The notes under the pieces: generated by a model
Told to the model about the DNA's origin: nothing
The model's input: only the letters and a program-made list of their open reading frames with translations
Database searches by the model: none
Position numbers and translations under genes: made by a program
Shown here: piece after piece, positions 4,359-6,144 of the stretch
Layout: the number at the start of each line of letters is the position of its first letter
Numbering within the stretch: position 1 is the stretch's first letter
NCBI GenBank assembly: GCA_002725475.1
Contig: PBPH01000059.1
Coordinates: 1 to 6,144, forward strand
Length of the DNA: 6,144 nt
Direction of reading: 5' to 3'
Origin: Methanobacteriota archaeon
GTDB lineage: Archaea > Thermoplasmatota > Poseidoniia > Poseidoniales > Thalassarchaeaceae

Positions 4359-6144
4359 ATGAGGAGTGCATTCTCAAACACACTGTGGGCCTTGCTGCTG
4401 ACCGCATTGATGCTAGGTAGTATGGCAACGAAGACACCTGAATTGCCCGAAGAAGAGGATTCTGCTGATGCCGGAAGACAAGGCGTGGAAGCAGAATGTG
4501 AGGGCCTGACATTCGAAGATATGTTCAATTACAGTCATGCGGATTTTAATATCGAAATCAATGATGACTGGGAAACTGCCTACGTTGAAGCAGTTGCTTG
4601 GGTGAATGGCACAATGGCTGATGATGTTCGCACTGATTTCGATTCACTATTCGAAGTACTGGGCACAGACAATGGGTATCTTTCATCCGATGAATATCAG
4701 GCTGTGAGAAATATCGCAGCACAATGTGTAGAACAAACAAATCCACGATTCGGGCTTCGCAGTGGCGCCCCACATCGCGGCGGAGAGGGTGTCAATTGGT
4801 ACAATGCAACTTGGAAAAACACCGAAGAACATCCCATGATTTTGGAAGAGTGGAATCTCATGCCAATGAACCACATTGATGAGAGAACATGTCAATCATC
4901 ACCAAACGCGGATTGCGTAGAAATTCCTGTCGTCCCCATTACGCCAGGACGAAATTGTGACACGACAATCAATGATCCCGATGAATGCCGAATGATAATT
5001 TGGCTGAATGCAACATTAGAATTCAATGGCTTATTCGGTCAAGCAAGCGACCAATTCACTGTCGCCATGAACACATCAAACATGACCAATTCAGATTTGG
5101 ATGTCACATATCCACCCTTAGAAGGACTTCGAATTGGACTGTTTGAAGAATGTGATGGGCGCCTCATCAATCAAGCAAATAATGACAATCAAGGCAGTGC
5201 ACCAGCACCAGGGCAATGCACCAGTGACAATACAATTTCCACCAGTAGTCGATTGGTGAACATCAATGGAGAAACTCGCCTCAAGGTGGAGACCCATGTG
5301 GAATATGACATGGCCATCTGGCCAGATGGACAGGATATGTTCTTCGATATGACCACAGAACCACCTGAAGTTGATGATCCTCCAACATGGACAGCCAACG
5401 CACTTGCAGATGGTAGCATCATACCCATTGCTGATGATGGTGAAGTGCTATTCCTTACATCGGGCCAAATGGAAGCATGGGCAGATGATGACCAAGGTAC
5501 TCCCTTGATTTCCTGTAGTGGCGCTGATGGGTGGGCCATGAGTAGCGATGCAGATGGACTCTCTGCAGTTCCTCCAGCAGGTCAAGACAGTACGACGCTC
5601 ACGTGTATGGCAACTGATTCAAGTGGTCAAACATCGGATAGCCGATCCTTCACATTACAGATTCCGATGAGAATTACGGGCGATTCCGATGGCGATATGG
5701 CATCAATTACGATGACACCGACAGCCAATATGCCTGAAATGACCGTGACGGTGTCATTGAGTCAATCCAATGCACAATCCACAACTGAAACGGTGACTGT
5801 TAGCGATGTGTCAACGGCATCCATTTCGCTTTCATCAATGTCACCAGGTCCAATTTGGATTGAAATCACAGCAAGTGGAACTGGCATGAGCAATTTTGCA
5901 CATACTTTTGATATTGGACTTGAGAAGGCATCTACACCTCCATCTCTATCTCTTGCGACATACGAATGGATTGATGATACCTATGATATGACTGGAAATT
6001 TCAATGACCCAGATGGCGATACTGTTACCATTTCGGCTACCAATGATGGATATGCTTGGGGTGATGTAGAACTGTCAGGAAATGGGTGGTGGGCTTATGG
6101 CCCAGGAATCGATTCAGATACCTCCAGTAATTTGATTGTCATTA
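4359..6144 (+). CDS. Large secreted multidomain protein, N-terminal part (Ig-like/HYR-like modules)
   Basis: The first 595 residues are present; the gene continues past the right window edge. A Sec-type signal peptide (MRSAFSNTLWALLLTALMLG...) with likely cleavage after A23 is followed by an acidic linker (PELPEEEDSAD). No lipobox is seen. Residues 95-113 contain a degenerate EF-hand-like segment, GTDNGYLSSDEY, lacking the first acidic ligand. Residues around 345-435 resemble an HYR/Ig-like domain, with paired C386 and C416 and the closing motif CMATDSSGQTSDSRSFTL. Near the window end, DPDGD (550-554) within a beta-rich stretch suggests the start of cadherin/Ig-type repeats. Ten cysteines in the mature part fit extracellular disulfides. 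The start at 4359 has GGAG five bases upstream and begins a clean signal peptide. An in-frame ATG at 4311 would prepend 16 residues. The style matches surface or secreted proteins of marine Euryarchaeota. Adhesion or substrate binding is a guess; no enzyme domain is visible. Confidence 0.85.
   Translation, partial: MRSAFSNTLWALLLTALMLGSMATKTPELPEEEDSADAGRQGVEAECEGLTFEDMFNYSHADFNIEINDDWETAYVEAVAWVNGTMADDVRTDFDSLFEVLGTDNGYLSSDEYQAVRNIAAQCVEQTNPRFGLRSGAPHRGGEGVNWYNATWKNTEEHPMILEEWNLMPMNHIDERTCQSSPNADCVEIPVVPITPGRNCDTTINDPDECRMIIWLNATLEFNGLFGQASDQFTVAMNTSNMTNSDLDVTYPPLEGLRIGLFEECDGRLINQANNDNQGSAPAPGQCTSDNTISTSSRLVNINGETRLKVETHVEYDMAIWPDGQDMFFDMTTEPPEVDDPPTWTANALADGSIIPIADDGEVLFLTSGQMEAWADDDQGTPLISCSGADGWAMSSDADGLSAVPPAGQDSTTLTCMATDSSGQTSDSRSFTLQIPMRITGDSDGDMASITMTPTANMPEMTVTVSLSQSNAQSTTETVTVSDVSTASISLSSMSPGPIWIEITASGTGMSNFAHTFDIGLEKASTPPSLSLATYEWIDDTYDMTGNFNDPDGDTVTISATNDGYAWGDVELSGNGWWAYGPGIDSDTSSNLIVI

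Noticed and set aside
4669..4704. Canonical calcium-binding EF-hand or dockerin loop in the secreted protein
   Set aside because: The loop has N, G, L and E at the usual later positions but Leu at position 1 instead of Asp, so canonical calcium binding is doubtful. Described only as degenerate.
5189..5539. 116-residue minus-strand reading frame opposite the secreted protein
   Set aside because: It is a shadow of the strong plus-strand coding frame, is low-complexity Ser-rich, and has no ribosome-binding site or recognisable domain.
3390..6144. One long protein interrupted by a single TGA (readthrough, recoding or frameshifted gene)
   Set aside because: The frame is open from 3390 to the window end except for TGA at 4266-4268. 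However, the stretch between contains a plausible start with a ribosome-binding site and a clean signal peptide, and 30 stop-free codons are not improbable. Two separate genes is the simpler reading.

Overview
The window looks like a fragment of a planktonic archaeal genome, most likely Marine Group II Euryarchaeota (Candidatus Poseidoniales) or a close relative. The support is indirect. Ribosome-binding sites read GGTGAT or GGAGGTGG, a TATA-box-like element precedes one operon, and a lipobox LAGC is followed by an acidic linker. There is also a large acidic secreted protein built from Ig-like and DPDGD modules, a style common in that group. The lineage is an inference, because no rRNA or marker gene is present.

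Positions 1-1331 (minus strand) hold the start of an iron-type uptake operon. A lipoprotein substrate-binding protein (246-1331) is followed 24 bases later by an ABC ATPase (221 to beyond base 1). A quick annotation would call these PhnD/PhnC for phosphonate. However, the binding protein carries a set of motifs diagnostic of the transferrin family: SCHTG, YGYSGAFxC, GDVAFxK and VPSH. Equivalents of all four Fe(III) ligands of a transferrin lobe (Asp, Tyr, Tyr, His) are present. I therefore read it as a single-lobe, membrane-anchored transferrin-like receptor feeding an ABC importer. The permease is presumably just outside the window. Upstream (1389-1434) lie a TATA-like box and two 16-bp imperfect palindromes of the form TTTAGG-GCAM-CCTNAA, 21 bp apart. 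They resemble boxes of the iron-dependent DtxR/IdeR family, which independently fits iron control.

Positions 1456-3283 (minus strand) hold a second, unrelated ABC system. It is an ABC-2-type exporter pair whose ATPase (2282-3283) overlaps the permease (1456-2289) by 8 bases. A strong ribosome-binding site lies inside the 3' end of the ATPase gene. Its substrate is unknown.

Positions 3393-6144 (plus strand, divergent) hold an unrecognised membrane-anchored protein with three or four N-terminal membrane segments and an exported C-terminal domain. After a 90-base gap containing a perfect 7-bp hairpin comes the N-terminal 595 residues of a large secreted protein, cut off by the window edge. No RNA genes, CRISPR arrays, insertion sequences or gene-free stretches over 300 bases were seen.
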